Of a stretch of 64,000 bases of DNA, positions 47,490 through 55,788 are shown piece by piece. Below the pieces are notes generated by a model that worked only from the letters and a program-made list of their open reading frames with translations, made no database searches and was not told the DNA's origin. This stretch comes from Crenothrix sp. D3 (lineage in GTDB: Bacteria; Pseudomonadota; Gammaproteobacteria; Methylococcales; Methylomonadaceae). The position numbers and the translations under genes were made by a program. Location of the stretch: NCBI GenBank assembly GCA_002134785.1, contig MBQZ01000073.1, forward strand, positions 62,001 through 126,000. Direction: 5' to 3'. The stretch's first letter is position 1. The number at the start of each line of letters is the position of its first letter.

Positions 47490-47700
47490 AAAGGTAATTG
47501 CTGGTGCAGCACCGTCTCTAAAATATTTTTTCATACCTTGAAAATTGAACTCATCTACCATGAATCTTACTCAACCAGAAAGGCTGCCAAACAGTCAATA
47601 TGTGAATACATCGAGACAGCATCTCCATTCCAGTAATGGCTATCTGTCACCCGTTGACTATGAATCGCAACTCAACGTTACTTAACTTTGCACCCTGAAA
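47490..47700 (+). mobile_element. IS3-family transposase remnant (orfB 3' end) in the 428-bp gap before aroQ
   Basis: The frame at 47526-47615 encodes FFHTLKIELIYHESYSTRKA and then AKQSICEYIE, the C-terminal part of an IS3-type OrfB. Continuity breaks near 47616, about seven codons are missing, and another frame at 47617-47685 encodes QHLHSSNGYLSPVDYESQLN, then Val-Thr-stop, the usual OrfB ending. The following CTTTGCACCCTGAAAAG resembles an IS3 right end, and TGGCTACACTAAACAGGAC at about 47442 could be the left end, giving an internally deleted relic. Nothing else is seen in 47439-47866. Confidence 0.8.
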
Positions 47701-47866
47701 AGTATTGACTTATCAATCAGAAAAATAAGCCATTTGTGATTAACACGCGCGAACAACTGGCTTACTGTCGCTATCGTTGGCTAAAAACATAATATCTGGA
47801 CAATTGTGCGTAAATTCGGCAAAATTAGCCTTCGTTGTACAAAACCTTACTAAAAATAAATCTAAC

Positions 47867-48310
47867 ATGGCACAGATTACCGTTTTAAATGGCCCTAATT
47901 TAAACTTACTAGGACTGCGTGAACCTAGTCATTACGGTAACAAAACCCTCGCAGATATTCAGAAGACGTTAGAACAACAAGCAGTGGTATTGAATCATCA
48001 ATTGAGCTTTCATCAACATAACGCTGAATATGAAATCATTGAACTCATTCATCAAGCGTATTACCAGCAGGTTGATTTTATTATTATTAACCCAGCGGCG
48101 TTTACGCATACCAGCGTCGCCATTCGTGACGCATTGCTAGCCACCCAAATCCCCTTTATAGAGGTTCATTTATCCAACGTCCACGCACGCGAACCTTTTA
48201 GAAAACACTCTTATTTTTCCGATATTGCCAAAGGCGTTATTTGTGGATTAGGAGCAATAGGATACGAACTGGCTTTACAAGCCGCCCATCAGTTATTAGC
48301 CGAGAAATAA
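47867..48310 (+). CDS. aroQ: Type II 3-dehydroquinate dehydratase
   Basis: A 147-residue protein when started at 47867 ([16 protein letters not shown]); the 30 codons upstream are not family-like. It has the catalytic Tyr region ([11 protein letters not shown]), [16 protein letters not shown] near residue 77 and the [16 protein letters not shown] segment near residue 100 with the catalytic His. It dehydrates 3-dehydroquinate in the shikimate pathway and forms dodecamers. It is first in the aroQ-accB-accC run, an order conserved in gammaproteobacteria. Confidence 0.96.
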   Translation: MAQITVLNGPNLNLLGLREPSHYGNKTLADIQKTLEQQAVVLNHQLSFHQHNAEYEIIELIHQAYYQQVDFIIINPAAFTHTSVAIRDALLATQIPFIEVHLSNVHAREPFRKHSYFSDIAKGVICGLGAIGYELALQAAHQLLAEK

Positions 48311-48316
48311 TTCATC

Positions 48317-48748
48317 ATGGATATTAGAAAAATAAAAAAACTCATCGAAATCGTCGAAGAATCTGGCATTGCCGAATTAGAAATTAAAGAAGGTGAAGAA
48401 TTTATTCGCATTAATCGTTACTCTTCCGCACCCGTCAATTACGCACCTGCGCCTGTGGCTGCTCAACCTGTACAGATTACCGCTGCGGCTGTCGCTGTTG
48501 AAGAAAAAATAACAGGTCATGTCGTTAAATCACCGATGGTCGGTACGTTTTATCGCTCTGCTTCACCTGGAACTAAAGTATTTGTCGAAATCGGTCAATC
48601 CGTGATGGTCGGCGATACGCTGTGTATTATTGAAGCGATGAAAATTTTGAATCAAATTGAATCCGATAAAAGCGGGGTTGTTACTAAAGTATTGGTTGAT
48701 AACGCCGAACCTGTTGAATATGGTCAGCCCTTATTTATCATTGAATAA
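48317..48748 (+). CDS. accB: Biotin carboxyl carrier protein of acetyl-CoA carboxylase
   Basis: A 143-residue protein. N-terminal helix ([20 protein letters not shown]), an Ala/Pro-rich linker (residues 37-60) and a C-terminal biotinyl domain with the biotinylated Lys in [12 protein letters not shown] (near residue 109) and the [10 protein letters not shown] thumb region. It carries CO2 between the carboxylase and the transferase in the first step of fatty-acid synthesis. It starts 6 bases after aroQ and is 12 bases before accC. Confidence 0.97.
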   Translation: MDIRKIKKLIEIVEESGIAELEIKEGEEFIRINRYSSAPVNYAPAPVAAQPVQITAAAVAVEEKITGHVVKSPMVGTFYRSASPGTKVFVEIGQSVMVGDTLCIIEAMKILNQIESDKSGVVTKVLVDNAEPVEYGQPLFIIE

Positions 48749-48760
48749 GGGGGAATAGGG

Positions 48761-50104
48761 ATGTTTTCTAAAATAGTCATTGCCAATCGCGGCGAAATTG
48801 CCCTGCGTATTTTACGCGCCTGTAGAGAATTAGGCATTAAAGTCGTTGCCGTCCATTCAGAAGCGGATCGGGATTTAAAACACGTTCGCTTAGCGGATGA
48901 ATCAGTGTGTATCGGCCCTGCATCGTCTGCGGACAGTTATTTAAATATTCCCGCGATTATCAGCGCGGCAGAAGTCACCGATGCCGAAGCTATTCATCCT
49001 GGTTACGGTTTTCTATCTGAAAATGCTGATTTTGCCGATAAAGTAAAAAAAAGCGGCTTTGTATTTATCGGCCCCAATGCAGAAACTATTCGCATCATGG
49101 GCGATAAAATATCGGCTAAAAAAGCCATGATTGCCGCAGGCGTGCCTTGCGTACCCGGTGATAACGCGCCATTATCCGATGATGACCATAAAAATCTAGC
49201 CTTAGCGCAAGAAATTGGTTATCCCGTAATTATCAAAGCCGCTGGTGGTGGCGGTGGTCGTGGTATGCGTACCGTACACACCGAAGCCGCGCTCATTAGT
49301 GCTATCACGATGACTAAAGCCGAAGCAGGTAGCGCGTTCGGTAATCCAACCGTGTACATGGAAAAGTTTTTGGAAGACCCACGCCATATTGAATTTCAAG
49401 TTATGGCTGATTCACACGGCAACGCCATTCATTTGGGTGAACGTGATTGCTCTATGCAGCGTCGTCATCAAAAAGTGGTTGAAGAAGCCCCTGCCCCGTT
49501 TATTACCGAAGCCCAACGCAAATTCATCGGTGAACGCTGCGCTCAAGCCTGTGTGGATATTGGCTATTTAGGTGCGGGTACGTTTGAATTTTTATATGAA
49601 AAAGGCGAATTTTACTTCATTGAAATGAATACCCGCGTCCAAGTTGAGCATCCTGTCACTGAAATGGTCACAGGCTTTGACATCGTTAAAGAACAACTCC
49701 GCATTGCGTCGGGTGAACGGTTATCCATTACCCAAGACCAAGTCAAAATCACAGGTCATGCAATTGAATGTCGCTTAAATGCTGAAGACCCCAAAACCTT
49801 TATGCCTTGCCCTGGAACAATTGACCAATTCCACATGCCAGGCGGGCCTGGAATTCGTTGCGAAACCCATATTTACAATGGCTACAAAGTGCCACCCTAT
49901 TATGATTCTATGATAGGCAAATTGATTGCACACGGTGAAAATCGCCAAAGTGCGATTGCGCGTATGAATACTGCACTCAGTGAATTGATTATTGATGGCA
50001 TTAAAACCAATATTCCCTTACAGCAAGACATTATGAATGACAGCGCGTTTGCCGCTGGTGGACAGAATATTCATTATTTGGAAAAGAAACTGGGCATTCA
50101 TTAA
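48761..50104 (+). CDS. accC: Biotin carboxylase subunit of acetyl-CoA carboxylase
   Basis: A 447-residue ATP-grasp enzyme of standard length. Visible elements are the start [18 protein letters not shown], the Gly-rich ATP lid [12 protein letters not shown] near residue 159, [17 protein letters not shown], the active-site [16 protein letters not shown] near residue 288 and [19 protein letters not shown] near 366. It carboxylates the biotin of AccB with bicarbonate and ATP. A palindromic repeat follows, where the operon probably ends or pauses before the DUF29 gene. Confidence 0.98.
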   Translation: MFSKIVIANRGEIALRILRACRELGIKVVAVHSEADRDLKHVRLADESVCIGPASSADSYLNIPAIISAAEVTDAEAIHPGYGFLSENADFADKVKKSGFVFIGPNAETIRIMGDKISAKKAMIAAGVPCVPGDNAPLSDDDHKNLALAQEIGYPVIIKAAGGGGGRGMRTVHTEAALISAITMTKAEAGSAFGNPTVYMEKFLEDPRHIEFQVMADSHGNAIHLGERDCSMQRRHQKVVEEAPAPFITEAQRKFIGERCAQACVDIGYLGAGTFEFLYEKGEFYFIEMNTRVQVEHPVTEMVTGFDIVKEQLRIASGERLSITQDQVKITGHAIECRLNAEDPKTFMPCPGTIDQFHMPGGPGIRCETHIYNGYKVPPYYDSMIGKLIAHGENRQSAIARMNTALSELIIDGIKTNIPLQQDIMNDSAFAAGGQNIHYLEKKLGIH

Positions 50105-50121
50105 TCCGAGTTTTATCCAAT

Positions 50122-50146
50122 CTTCGAGGTTTTCAAAACCTCGAAG
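50122..50146 (+). repeat. Palindromic repeat (CGAGGTTTT family) after accC
   Basis: CTTCGAGGTTTT-C-AAAACCTCGAAG, perfect 12-bp arms, 17 bases after the accC stop. It is related to the repeats at 23011, 30467 and 34306 and is a likely terminator. Confidence 0.75.
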
Positions 50147-50169
50147 GTTTAAACCCTATCATTAAAGTT

Positions 50170-50601
50170 ATGACAACCACTAACTACGACACCGATATTA
50201 TCGCTTGGGCAAATCAACAAGCATGGTTGATTCGGCATAAACAATTTGATTTATTAGACATAGAACACCTTGCTGAGGAAATTGAGGACGTGGGCAAAAG
50301 TGAACAACGCGAGTTAGCCAGTCGTATGGCAGTATTAATCGCACATTTATTAAAGTGGCAGTATCAACCTGAACGACAAGGTTCTAGTTGGCAACGGACT
50401 ATTAAAGAACAGCGCAAAGCCTTAGCGTTTCATTTAAAAAACGTGCCTAGTTTAAAAACTAAAATAGCGGATGCTGAGTGGTTAGATATTATTTGGTCAG
50501 ATGCCTTGACTATTGCTATCAAAGAAACTGGCTTGGAACTGTTCCCTGAAACCTGTCCTTGGACAGTTGAAGACATCCTCAATCAAGAGTGGCTACCCTA
50601 A
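50170..50601 (+). CDS. DUF29 family protein
   Basis: A 143-residue helical protein with the DUF29 signature: TDIIAWANQQAWLIRHKQFDLLDIEHLAEEIEDVGKSE-like start, then AVLIAHLLKWQYQPERQGSSW (residues 50-70) and the closing CPWTVEDIL. DUF29 genes are common in cyanobacteria and scattered in gammaproteobacteria, often near mobile repeats. Function unknown. Its stop overlaps the prmA start (TAATG), so the two are coupled despite the unrelated content. Confidence 0.88.
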   Translation: MTTTNYDTDIIAWANQQAWLIRHKQFDLLDIEHLAEEIEDVGKSEQRELASRMAVLIAHLLKWQYQPERQGSSWQRTIKEQRKALAFHLKNVPSLKTKIADAEWLDIIWSDALTIAIKETGLELFPETCPWTVEDILNQEWLP

Positions 50602-51497
50602 TGGCTTGGCATCAAATCTCCGTTATTACCACTGAAAACACCGCACCCCAACTGGCTGATTTTTTCGACTCTTTAGGCGCGGTCTCTGTCACTTATATGG
50701 ACGCTGAAGACGAACCTGTCTATGAGCCTGCTATCGGTGAAACCAAAATCTGGAGCAATACACAGGTTATCGCGCTGTATGAATTAGACATTGATACGGC
50801 AATCATAAAAACGGCGGTGTTAGCCGAGTTTAAAGTCGATGAATTACATGATTGGCTAGAAGAAACTATTGACGACCAAGAATGGGAACGCGCGTGGATG
50901 GAGTTTTACAAGCCCATGAAATTTGCTGACAGGTTATGGGTTTGCCCAACAAACCAAGAGCAACGTGAAGAAGGCACAGTATGCTTAACGTTAGATCCCG
51001 GCCTAGCGTTTGGTACAGGAACACATCCGACTACCGCGCTATGTTTGGAATGGTTAGCAAGCGGTGATTTGACTGATAAAGTGGTGATTGATTATGGCTG
51101 TGGCTCAGGGATTTTAGCAGTGGCAGCGATGTTGCTAGGGGCGAAAATCGCTCACGCGGTCGATATTGACCCACAAGCTATTACCGCGACTGAAAGTAAT
51201 GCGTTAAAAAATGGCGTTGCCGATAAAATTATCTGTTATTTGCCTGAGCAATTTACGCCACTACAAGCCGATGTGGTGTTAGCCAATATCCTAGCAAAAC
51301 CATTAATTGAAATGGCAAAAGATATTAGTGCCTTAGTTGCACATCAAGGTGTATTGGTTTTGTCAGGTATCTTAGCAGAACAAGCGCAATCGGTTATTGA
51401 TGCCTATCAGCCATACATAACCTTTGATCTGCTGGTACAACAAGAAGATTGGATACGATTAAATGGTACAAAGTTATTGCCAGTTTTGCCTGAATGA
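50601..51497 (+). CDS. prmA: Ribosomal protein L11 methyltransferase
   Basis: A 298-residue protein started at 50601 (MAWHQISV), sharing one base with the preceding stop. An N-terminal L11-binding domain (residues 1-60) precedes a class I SAM-dependent methyltransferase domain with PGLAFGTGTHPTT near residue 134, the SAM motif VIDYGCGSGILAVAA near 163 and ANILAKPL near 233. It trimethylates ribosomal protein L11. It overlaps tag by 35 bases. Confidence 0.96.
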   Translation: MAWHQISVITTENTAPQLADFFDSLGAVSVTYMDAEDEPVYEPAIGETKIWSNTQVIALYELDIDTAIIKTAVLAEFKVDELHDWLEETIDDQEWERAWMEFYKPMKFADRLWVCPTNQEQREEGTVCLTLDPGLAFGTGTHPTTALCLEWLASGDLTDKVVIDYGCGSGILAVAAMLLGAKIAHAVDIDPQAITATESNALKNGVADKIICYLPEQFTPLQADVVLANILAKPLIEMAKDISALVAHQGVLVLSGILAEQAQSVIDAYQPYITFDLLVQQEDWIRLNGTKLLPVLPE

Positions 51498-51990
51498 ACC
51501 CGAAAATTCGATACATAAACGCTATCACGATACCGAATACGGTTTTCCATTGACTGATGATAATCAGTTATTTGCTCGTTTAGTGCTGGAAATCAATCAA
51601 GCTGGGTTATCTTGGACAACGATTTTGAAAAAAACAGCCAATTTTCACGCGGCATACCATAATTTTGTGATTGCCAGCGTTGCTAATTACACCGAAGTCG
51701 ATAGACAGCGTTTAATGGCAGATGCTGGCATCGTGCGTAATCGCTTAAAAATAAACGCGGCAATCGTCAATGCCCAGCGACTATTAGTCATACAACAAAA
51801 ACAGGGGTCATTTAATCTGTGGCTAGATAGTCATAGAATACTCACTAAGGAACAATGGACAGCACTGTTTAAAGAAACATTTTTGTTTACAGGCGGTAAA
51901 ATCGTCAATGAATTTTTAATGTCCACGGCTTACTTATCGGGCGCACATGAAGAAAATTGTCCTATCTATGCAAAAATTGCACGCCTGTGA
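51463..51990 (+). CDS. tag: DNA-3-methyladenine glycosylase I
   Basis: A 175-residue protein of the Tag family. It shows the family pattern HKRYHDTEYGFPLTDDNQLF (residues 18-37), LVLEINQAGLSWTTIL near residue 41 and the DAGIVRNRLKINAAIVNA segment near 90. Cysteines near the N-terminus (YCQFC) fit the zinc-binding snap seen in E. coli Tag, which joins the two ends of the protein. It removes 3-methyladenine from alkylated DNA. It overlaps both neighbours, starting inside prmA. Confidence 0.88.
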   Translation: MVQSYCQFCLNEPENSIHKRYHDTEYGFPLTDDNQLFARLVLEINQAGLSWTTILKKTANFHAAYHNFVIASVANYTEVDRQRLMADAGIVRNRLKINAAIVNAQRLLVIQQKQGSFNLWLDSHRILTKEQWTALFKETFLFTGGKIVNEFLMSTAYLSGAHEENCPIYAKIARL

Positions 51991-52189
51991 TGACAACACT
52001 AAACAACAAAAAACCTGCGTACTTTGTGGGCTAGCAGTAGAGATCGACGGTTTTTTACTGACCACACCAAACGGTATTCAGACCTTTTGTTGTGCAGGCT
52101 GCCTAAGCGTTTATCAATTATTGAATGATGACAACACTGAAACATCTTTACTTAACCACCCACTTAACCATGAGGATAATAAAAAATGA
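51947..52189 (+). CDS. Small stand-alone metal-binding domain protein (P-type ATPase N-domain-like)
   Basis: An 80-residue protein (73 if started at the ATG at 51968). The core TCVLCGLAVE and FCCAGCLSVYQLLND matches the Cys-rich putative metal-binding domain that normally forms the N-terminus of CcoI/FixI-type copper P-type ATPases. Here it is free-standing with no ATPase attached. It begins 44 bases inside tag and overlaps the next gene by 4 bases, so it is linked to the Cys/Trp-rich membrane protein that follows. Metal identity unknown. Confidence 0.7.
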   Translation: MKKIVLSMQKLHACDDNTKQQKTCVLCGLAVEIDGFLLTTPNGIQTFCCAGCLSVYQLLNDDNTETSLLNHPLNHEDNKK

Positions 52190-52713
52190 AAGCGTGCGAC
52201 TCCTGTTCTTCCAGCCGCGTTGAAATCGGCAAAAACCATAAACAGCAAACTGTGATTGGTCGCGGTCTTGGCATGGTATTAATTTACTTACCGCTATTAA
52301 CCTTTCCTTTTATCATTGCCAGTGCCTATATGACTTACTATCATTTGCGCATGATGGGCGCGACCAATCTTAAAACATGGTCAGATTTTATTCCTGACCG
52401 TGCAAGTCATCGTTACACACTAAAAAATCAAATTACGATGGAAGGTTCATTTGTTGCCAGCATGGCACAATCAAAATTATTTTGGATTTTAAACTGTACT
52501 TGGTACTGCCCTTACAGTGTTGCTTTGTTTGAATGGCACGCGTACATGGTAAAAATCGTGGAAAACTGGTGGTGTCCGTTTACCCACGAGAAAAAAGAAA
52601 GCTATAAAAATGCCACGATTGATAAATCATTTTGGCATTTATACCCTGAAGACATTACCAAGCTGGAAGAAGACGACGCAGAAAATCCTATCTGGAATGA
52701 TGCTAAGGATTGA
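52186..52713 (+). CDS. Unrecognised Cys/Trp-rich membrane protein
   Basis: A 175-residue protein, not recognised. N-terminal CDSCSSSR motif, one clear membrane segment (about 28-52, GLGMVLIYLPLLTFPFIIAS), then a region with unusual Trp and Cys density (FWILNCTWYCPYSVALFEW and VENWWCPFTHEKKE) and an acidic tail (EEDDAENPIWNDAKD). The cysteines could bind metal together with the small Cys-rich protein encoded with a 4-base overlap just upstream. The pair interrupts an otherwise conserved prmA-dusB order. Function not assigned. Confidence 0.65.
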   Translation: MKACDSCSSSRVEIGKNHKQQTVIGRGLGMVLIYLPLLTFPFIIASAYMTYYHLRMMGATNLKTWSDFIPDRASHRYTLKNQITMEGSFVASMAQSKLFWILNCTWYCPYSVALFEWHAYMVKIVENWWCPFTHEKKESYKNATIDKSFWHLYPEDITKLEEDDAENPIWNDAKD

Positions 52714-52723
52714 TTGCTTATGC

Positions 52724-52829
52724 GTAGGTTGGGTTAGCTGTTAGCCATGAGTTTATCGAATGGTCGAACAGCGTAACCCAACACAGTGCCAGATAAATGT
52801 TGGGTTACGCTATCGCTAACCCAACCTAC
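52724..52829. repeat. Nested inverted repeat (GTAGGTTGGGTTAGC type)
   Basis: Outer arms GTAGGTTGGGTTAGC (52724-52738) and its exact reverse complement (52815-52829); inner arms GCGTAACCCAAC (52771-52782) and GTTGGGTTACGC (52799-52810). It fills most of the gap 52714-52895 and can form a cruciform or a double hairpin just upstream of dusB. Confidence 0.85.
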
Positions 52830-52895
52830 ATTGAAGTTTCCCATTAAGTGTCTTTTTACGTTAAGATACCTGCCCTTTTTCAACTTCTCACGCCC

Positions 52896-53882
52896 ATGCA
52901 AATAGGTTCTTACACACTACCTAACAAACTAATTCTCGCACCAATGGCAGGTATTAGCGACCAGCCCTTTAGAGAATTATGCAAGCAATTTGGCGCGGGA
53001 TTAACAGTCTCTGAAATGGTGGCTTCTCGTCCTGATTTACGCCACCACCACAGAACGGTATTAAAAGCGGACATGAGTAATGAAACAGGTCTGAGCTCTG
53101 TGCAGATTTTAGGTACAAATCCACAGATGATGGCAGAAGCTGCCCAGTTTAATGCTGCGCGTGGCGCACAGATTATTGATATTAATATGGGCTGCCCTGC
53201 TAAAAAAGTCTGTTCGGTTGCGGCAGGTTCGGCATTATTAAAAGATGAAGATCTCGTTAAAAGAATCTTAACCGCTGTGGTTAATGCCGTTGATATTCCT
53301 GTTACGCTGAAAATTCGCACAGGCTGGGATAGTCACAGCCGTAATGCAGTTGCCATCGCTCAAATTGCCGAAGACTCAGGCATTGCCGCACTAACTATCC
53401 ACGGACGCACACGCGCGTGTAAATTTACAGGCGATGCTGAATATGAAACTATTAAACAGGTAAAACAAGCCGTCACTATTCCTATTATTGCTAATGGTGA
53501 TATTGATTCAGCTGAAAAAGCCCACTATGTGCTGACAACCACAGGCGCGGATGCCATTATGATTGGTCGTGCAGCGCAAGGGAATCCTTGGCTATTTGCC
53601 GAAATAAACTATTTTCTTAACACGGGAAAAACCATTAAAAAACCAACAGTATCAGACATTCACCAGACACTCTTTACTCACTTAGGAAACCTATATAGCT
53701 TCTATGGCAACACGGTGGGTGTTAGAATGGCAAGAAAACATATCGGTTGGTATTTTAAACAGCTTAATTTTATAGATTCAATCACTAAAAATGATATTAA
53801 TCAGGCTGAACACCCCGCTCAACAACTGCTGCTGATTAACGCCGCGTTTAATTTTTTAACTATTGATGGTGTAACATCATAA
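52896..53882 (+). CDS. dusB: tRNA-dihydrouridine synthase B
   Basis: A 328-residue protein started at 52896 (MQIGSYTLPNKLILAPMAGI), as in other DusB proteins; a frame 16 codons longer exists but would start inside the repeat region. It has the FMN-binding barrel motifs APMAGISDQPFR, INMGCPAKKVC with the catalytic Cys (near residue 100), LKIRTGWD and GADAIMIGRAAQGNPW. It reduces a specific uridine of tRNA using NADPH. The dusB-fis operon is a gammaproteobacterial hallmark. Confidence 0.96.
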   Translation: MQIGSYTLPNKLILAPMAGISDQPFRELCKQFGAGLTVSEMVASRPDLRHHHRTVLKADMSNETGLSSVQILGTNPQMMAEAAQFNAARGAQIIDINMGCPAKKVCSVAAGSALLKDEDLVKRILTAVVNAVDIPVTLKIRTGWDSHSRNAVAIAQIAEDSGIAALTIHGRTRACKFTGDAEYETIKQVKQAVTIPIIANGDIDSAEKAHYVLTTTGADAIMIGRAAQGNPWLFAEINYFLNTGKTIKKPTVSDIHQTLFTHLGNLYSFYGNTVGVRMARKHIGWYFKQLNFIDSITKNDINQAEHPAQQLLLINAAFNFLTIDGVTS

Positions 53883-54166
53883 TGGAAGCGTTTCAAAAAA
53901 CGGCTGAAGTCATTAATATTGATCGCAAAAAAACAGTGACTATTTCTTTGTCTGAGCATATTAAACAAACAGTAGGGCTGTATTTTTCGCAATTAAACGG
54001 TCATGACGCAGTGGATTTATATGCGATGGTTATCAGTGAAGTTGAAAAACCCTTATTAGAAGCCACCCTAGAGAATCTAGGTTACAATCAAACCAAAGCT
54101 GCCAAAGCATTAGGCTTAAGTCGCAGTACGTTGCGTAAAAAAATGGATCAATATGGTATTAGCTAA
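53882..54166 (+). CDS. fis: DNA-binding protein Fis
   Basis: A 94-residue protein. The N-terminal beta-hairpin/dimer region is followed by the C-terminal helix-turn-helix NQTKAAKALGLSRSTLRKKM (residues 70-89), characteristic of Fis. It is a nucleoid protein that bends DNA and controls rRNA and growth-phase genes. Its start shares one base with the dusB stop (TAATG), as in E. coli. Confidence 0.97.
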   Translation: MEAFQKTAEVINIDRKKTVTISLSEHIKQTVGLYFSQLNGHDAVDLYAMVISEVEKPLLEATLENLGYNQTKAAKALGLSRSTLRKKMDQYGIS

Positions 54167-54208
54167 CCGAGCAACAAAAGTTTACATCTCTCTCATTTAA
54201 AGGTCTGC

Positions 54209-55768
54209 ATGAACAAAAAAATTACCCGCGCTCTTATCAGTGTTTCTGATAAATCAGGCATCGTCGAGTTTTGCCAACAGTTAAACCAACTGGGCATTGA
54301 AATCCTGTCTACAGGCGGCACGTTTAAACTATTGTCGGAACAGCATATTGCCGCCACCGAAGTGTCTGATTACACTGGCTTTCCTGAAATGATGGATGGA
54401 CGCGTAAAAACCTTACACCCTAAAATTCACGGCGGTATTTTAGCCCGTCGCGGCATAGATGATGCTGTCATGGCTGCCAATGACATTAAACCGATTGATT
54501 TAGTGGTCGTTAATCTTTATCCATTTGCTGAAACTATTGCCAAACCCGATTGTGATTTTGAAACTGCGATTGAAAACATTGATATTGGCGGCCCGACCAT
54601 GATTCGTGCGGCGGCTAAAAATCATCATGATGTGGCGGTCGTGGTTGATCCTAGTGATTATGCGGCGATTATTGCCGAACTCACCGCGAATGCCAGTAGC
54701 CTAGCTCAAACAACGCGCTTTAACTTAGCCTTAAAAAGTTTTGAACACACTGCCAGTTATGACACCGCTATCGCCGCCTATCTGGGTGGTTTGAATAACA
54801 AAACATTGCCTGAAGTGCTGAACCTACAGTTTTATCAAAGCCAAACCCTGCGTTATGGCGAAAACCCTCACCAAAACGCTGCATTTTACAGTGAAAAATC
54901 ACCTGTGGCTGGCACAATTGCTGCCGCGACGCAAATTCAAGGCAAAGAACTGTCGTACAACAATATTGCCGATGCCGATGCCGCGTTAGAGTGCGTTAAA
55001 GCCTTTACTGACAAACCAACCTGTGTGATTGTCAAACACGCCAATCCGTGTGGCGTTGCCGAAGCCGACGATTTATTGACTGCTTATAATCTCGCCTACG
55101 AAACTGATCCGACTTCAGCATTTGGTGGCATTATTGCGTTTAACCAAGAGCTGGACGAAACTACTGCTACGGAAATTATCAGCCGTCAATTTGTCGAAGT
55201 TATTATTGCCCCAACCATTAGCGCGGGTGCAAAAACAGTTTTAGCGACTAAAGTTAATATTCGCGCCTTAGAATGTGGTGCGTGGGACTCTGCTAATCCA
55301 GCGTGCTTGGATTTCAAAAAAGTCGCGGGCGGTTTGTTAGTTCAAGATAAAGATTTTGGCGCGATTACGGCGGCTGATATTAAAGTCGTCAGTAAACGCG
55401 AACCCACTGCACAGGAACTTGCTGATTTATTATTTGCGTGGAAAGTGGCTAAATTTGTTAAATCCAACGCCATTGTGTATTGCAAAAACGGGCAAACGAT
55501 TGGAGTCGGTGCGGGACAAATGAGCCGTGTGTATTCCGCTAAAATCGCGGGTATCAAAGCCGCCGATGGTGGTTTAGTGGTTGAAGGTTCGGCGATGGCT
55601 TCCGATGCGTTTTTTCCCTTTAGAGATGGGATTGATGCAGCCGCTGAAGCGGGTATTACCGCCGTGATTCAACCAGGTGGCTCAATGCGTGACAATGAAG
55701 TGATTGCCGCTGCGGATGAACACAATATTGCAATGGTATTCACGGGTATGCGCCACTTTAGACATTAA
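54209..55768 (+). CDS. purH: Bifunctional AICAR transformylase / IMP cyclohydrolase
   Basis: A 519-residue protein of standard length. The N-terminal IMP cyclohydrolase domain (residues 1-195) shows [33 protein letters not shown] and [17 protein letters not shown]. The C-terminal transformylase domain has [17 protein letters not shown] near residue 248, [13 protein letters not shown] (catalytic Lys-His) and [12 protein letters not shown] near residue 475. It carries out the last two steps of IMP synthesis. It is 20 bases upstream of purD. Confidence 0.97.
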   Translation: MNKKITRALISVSDKSGIVEFCQQLNQLGIEILSTGGTFKLLSEQHIAATEVSDYTGFPEMMDGRVKTLHPKIHGGILARRGIDDAVMAANDIKPIDLVVVNLYPFAETIAKPDCDFETAIENIDIGGPTMIRAAAKNHHDVAVVVDPSDYAAIIAELTANASSLAQTTRFNLALKSFEHTASYDTAIAAYLGGLNNKTLPEVLNLQFYQSQTLRYGENPHQNAAFYSEKSPVAGTIAAATQIQGKELSYNNIADADAALECVKAFTDKPTCVIVKHANPCGVAEADDLLTAYNLAYETDPTSAFGGIIAFNQELDETTATEIISRQFVEVIIAPTISAGAKTVLATKVNIRALECGAWDSANPACLDFKKVAGGLLVQDKDFGAITAADIKVVSKREPTAQELADLLFAWKVAKFVKSNAIVYCKNGQTIGVGAGQMSRVYSAKIAGIKAADGGLVVEGSAMASDAFFPFRDGIDAAAEAGITAVIQPGGSMRDNEVIAAADEHNIAMVFTGMRHFRH

Positions 55769-55788
55769 TCACTTTACGAGACTAGCTT

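Noticed and set aside
53882-54166. Short frame after dusB considered as a possible NtrC-type regulator fragment
   Set aside because: The Fis-type helix-turn-helix is shared with NtrC proteins, but the 94-residue length and dusB overlap identify it as fis.
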